A stretch of 7,809 bases of DNA from Gammaproteobacteria bacterium (GTDB lineage: Bacteria > Pseudomonadota > Gammaproteobacteria > Pseudomonadales > DSM-25080): contig JABXIR010000017.1 in NCBI GenBank assembly GCA_013372965.1, forward strand, positions 1 through 7,809, given 5' to 3'. This document shows positions 6,423 to 7,809 of this stretch, one piece after another. Below the pieces are notes generated by a model. The model did no database searches. It saw nothing but the letters and a program-made list of their open reading frames with translations, and had not been told where the DNA came from. Both the position numbers and the translations under genes were made by a program. Numbering within the stretch: position 1 is the first letter of the stretch; each line of letters opens with the position of its first letter.

Positions 6423-6492
6423 AATTTGGAGTTAATGGACATTAATGTACAATAATTTGGTTAAATTTGGCAAAAAAACCTAAAACTATTGG
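6423..6492. promoter_or_regulatory. Divergent control region with phased AATTTGG repeats, likely Lrp-type target
   Basis: AATTTGG occurs at 6423-6429, 6454-6460 and 6464-6470, with a degenerate CTATTGG at 6486-6492. Starts are offset by 0, 31, 41 and 63 bp, close to 3, 4 and 6 helical turns, so all copies face the same side of the DNA. Between the first two lie a perfect palindrome ACATTAATGT (6439-6448) and TTAATG repeated 10 bp apart (6432, 6442). Phased AT-rich sites suit a DNA-wrapping Lrp-type protein. Promoters are only weakly visible: GATAAT (6495-6500) for the plus arm lacks a spaced -35, and TATAAC on the minus strand near 6412 also lacks one. Confidence 0.4.
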
Positions 6493-6514
6493 TTGATAAT
6501 ACTAAAAAATGACT

Positions 6515-6520
6515 GAGGGT
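6515..6520 (+). promoter_or_regulatory. Ribosome binding site of the PrnB-like gene
   Basis: GAGGGT stands 5 nt before ATG 6526, a strong site that fixes the start. Confidence 0.7.
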
Positions 6521-6525
6521 GACAT

Positions 6526-7695
6526 ATGACCGCCAATGCAAAGGCACTCGATCAATGGATTCGAGGCCGATTTATCGATTTGAACACTGCTCTTGAAGAT
6601 ATCTATTGGTGCCAAGAAGATCGGGCAAATACCGAGGGGGTGGGCGACGATCTAAAACAGATGTTACTAACTGAAGGTAATGAGCTTATCACCGCGTTAT
6701 TGGCTGAGGGCAACACTGACGAAGGGTTTGAGGCAGGGTTCGACTTGCTCGGTAATGTTGGCTTCTTCATGGCCGCCTGTCGTCGCCACGAGTTAACAGA
6801 ACCAACTCGTGAAACGCATTCTCCGCTTCGAGAGGCCTCCGCCTTGGCGCTTCAAGTGGGTGCTTCGGTTGGCATGATTCCGCGGTTTTCGACGGCACAC
6901 CTTACGACTCATAATTGCGCCCATGGTGGCGTTGCGAAGTCGTTTACTCATGGCGAAGATGAGGCGGTATTTAATGAGTTTAATACGCGTGCGATTCTCG
7001 CTTATCAGCGCGCCTCAGAAGCTCTATTACGAGTCTCGCGTCTTGGAATGACATCTCCGGTGGCGATCGACTTACTTCGAAATGCCAAGGATGCGCTCGA
7101 CGACGTCTATGCCAGTAACGAGCAACTGAATGCACGACTCAATGTTGATCGCTTCTTTTACAGTGTGCGACCGTACTATAAAACGTACCGAGTTGGACAT
7201 CAAAGTTATCGTGGTGCCAATGCAGGTGACTTCGCCGGTATAAACGTGATCGACTTACTTTTGGGACTGTGTCGAGGTGATGACGCCTATTATTCGCAGC
7301 TGTTGGTGGATAAGATGCTTTACATGATGCCAGACGATCAAGCGTTACTCCGCGATGTATTGAGGCGGCGAAGCTTACTATCGGAATTGAAAGAGGAGCT
7401 TAGTCAGAGTAATCAGTGGCCACATCAAGCTCAAACCATTCGCTCTCTATTAGATGTAGTCGATGCGCATGGCCGTGCAGCGCAACAGCATCACGATTTA
7501 TTGGTAGATAAGTTTATTACTAAGCCCTCGAAGGCGATGGAGGAGCGACACCACGGCACATTGACCGCGAGTGGTCCTCCGCTGCCGGTTTTGCTGGCGG
7601 CGTTAGAAAAACTTCGAGACCTTCGTTGTGCAAGACAGCGAAGTGACGTAAAGACGGCTTATGAGGATGTTGAGCTGCTTAGGGGACGAATTTAA
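6526..7695 (+). CDS. PrnB/DUF1864-family heme protein (tryptophan/indoleamine 2,3-dioxygenase superfamily)
   Basis: Probable heme-dependent oxygenase of 389 residues. The best-studied relative, PrnB of pyrrolnitrin synthesis, rearranges 7-chlorotryptophan; a Shewanella homologue was crystallised with heme as a putative dioxygenase. The family call rests on recognising the overall pattern, mainly VRPYYKTYRVGHQSYRGANA (214-233) running into GDFAGINVIDLLLGLCR (234-250), and YYSQLLVDKMLYMMPDDQ (255-272). In the C-terminal part HHDLLVDKFI (322-331), followed by HGT and SG (343-350), resembles the heme-ligand helix and GTGG loop of tryptophan dioxygenase, so His323, or its neighbour His322, is the likely proximal ligand. 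The N-terminal helical half contains REASALALQVG (102-112) and HLTTHNCAHGG (125-135). No halogenase or other pyrrolnitrin gene is visible, so this is probably not a pyrrolnitrin locus. It is divergent from the Lrp-type gene and abuts the PLP-enzyme gene. Substrate is unknown; a tryptophan-like compound is inferred. Confidence 0.8.
   Translation: MTANAKALDQWIRGRFIDLNTALEDIYWCQEDRANTEGVGDDLKQMLLTEGNELITALLAEGNTDEGFEAGFDLLGNVGFFMAACRRHELTEPTRETHSPLREASALALQVGASVGMIPRFSTAHLTTHNCAHGGVAKSFTHGEDEAVFNEFNTRAILAYQRASEALLRVSRLGMTSPVAIDLLRNAKDALDDVYASNEQLNARLNVDRFFYSVRPYYKTYRVGHQSYRGANAGDFAGINVIDLLLGLCRGDDAYYSQLLVDKMLYMMPDDQALLRDVLRRRSLLSELKEELSQSNQWPHQAQTIRSLLDVVDAHGRAAQQHHDLLVDKFITKPSKAMEERHHGTLTASGPPLPVLLAALEKLRDLRCARQRSDVKTAYEDVELLRGRI
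7681..7686 (+). promoter_or_regulatory. Ribosome binding site of the downstream PLP-enzyme gene
   Basis: AGGGGA lies inside the last codons of the PrnB-like gene, 9 nt before ATG 7696, supporting a real gene start there. Confidence 0.65.
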
Positions 7696-7809
7696 ATGAG
7701 AGACAATTTTGATGTCATCGATAATTACTGGCTAAACCACAGTGTTGGACGCTTTATTCATTCAGGGCGTGATCAATTTACTCAAGAATACTTTGCAGCT
7801 TGGTCTCAG
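7696..7809 (+). CDS. Class V aminotransferase/kynureninase-like PLP enzyme, N-terminal fragment
   Basis: Only 38 codons are inside the window and the frame stays open to its edge. The ATG directly follows the TAA of the PrnB-like gene (TAAATG, no spacer) and is served by AGGGGA 9 nt upstream, so the two are one operon. The peptide contains YWLNHSVGRF (11-20) and QEYFAAWSQ (30-38), which resembles the N-terminus of fold-type I class V aminotransferases (a pattern of the type YLLNHSVG, then a helix ending in a W). Such PLP enzymes include kynureninase and cysteine desulfurase relatives. A kynureninase-like role would fit next to a dioxygenase-superfamily protein. The PLP lysine and all other catalytic residues lie beyond the edge, so the class is a moderate guess and the reaction is unknown. 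Confidence 0.55.
   Translation, partial: MRDNFDVIDNYWLNHSVGRFIHSGRDQFTQEYFAAWSQ

Noticed and set aside
6526..7695. Pyrrolnitrin biosynthesis cluster
   Set aside because: Only a PrnB-family homologue is present; no halogenases or oxygenase partner are visible, and the neighbouring Lrp-type regulator and PLP enzyme do not belong to that cluster.

Overview
The window reads as chromosomal DNA of a gammaproteobacterium, probably marine and with middling G+C. The main clue is a HexR-type regulator directly followed by type I gapdh, with a perfect HexR-like operator (TGTAATTAAATTACA) in front; this control of central carbon metabolism is typical of Shewanella, Vibrio, Pseudomonas and relatives. I see no insertion sequences, rRNA, tRNA, CRISPR array or phage genes. 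Coding density is high, and three genes are best started at TTG or GTG.

Layout. (1) 1-901, minus: the N-terminal 300 residues of a NupC-type concentrative nucleoside transporter, cut by the window edge. (2) 902-1088: divergent control region with a candidate sigma70 promoter, a HexR-like box and two degenerate copies. (3) 1089-2945, plus: hexR and gap, 18 bp apart, closed by a strong intrinsic terminator at 2995-3021. (4) 3049-3750, plus: ung, uracil-DNA glycosylase. (5) 3732-6394, minus: a compact operon read in the order Lrp/AsnC regulator, EamA/DMT transporter, MTA/SAH-deaminase-like amidohydrolase. The deaminase starts at a TTG inside the transporter's last codons, and its 3' end overlaps the 3' end of ung by 19 bp. 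(6) 6395-6525: divergent control region with helically phased AATTTGG repeats and a small perfect palindrome. (7) 6526-7809, plus: a PrnB/DUF1864-family heme protein of the tryptophan/indoleamine dioxygenase superfamily, followed with no intergenic base by a gene whose first 38 residues look like a class V aminotransferase or kynureninase-like PLP enzyme, cut by the window edge.

How the genes may work together. hexR-gap is a self-controlled glycolytic/Entner-Doudoroff unit. The most interesting part is 5050-7809: an Lrp-type amino-acid-responsive regulator and a metabolite transporter face a PrnB-like heme enzyme and a PLP enzyme across a shared control region. This looks like a small, poorly described pathway that oxidises a tryptophan-like amino acid, processes the product with PLP chemistry and moves substrate or product across the membrane. 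Substrate and product cannot be read from the sequence. The deaminase is tightly coupled to the transporter, but may be a housekeeping nucleoside-salvage enzyme rather than part of that pathway.
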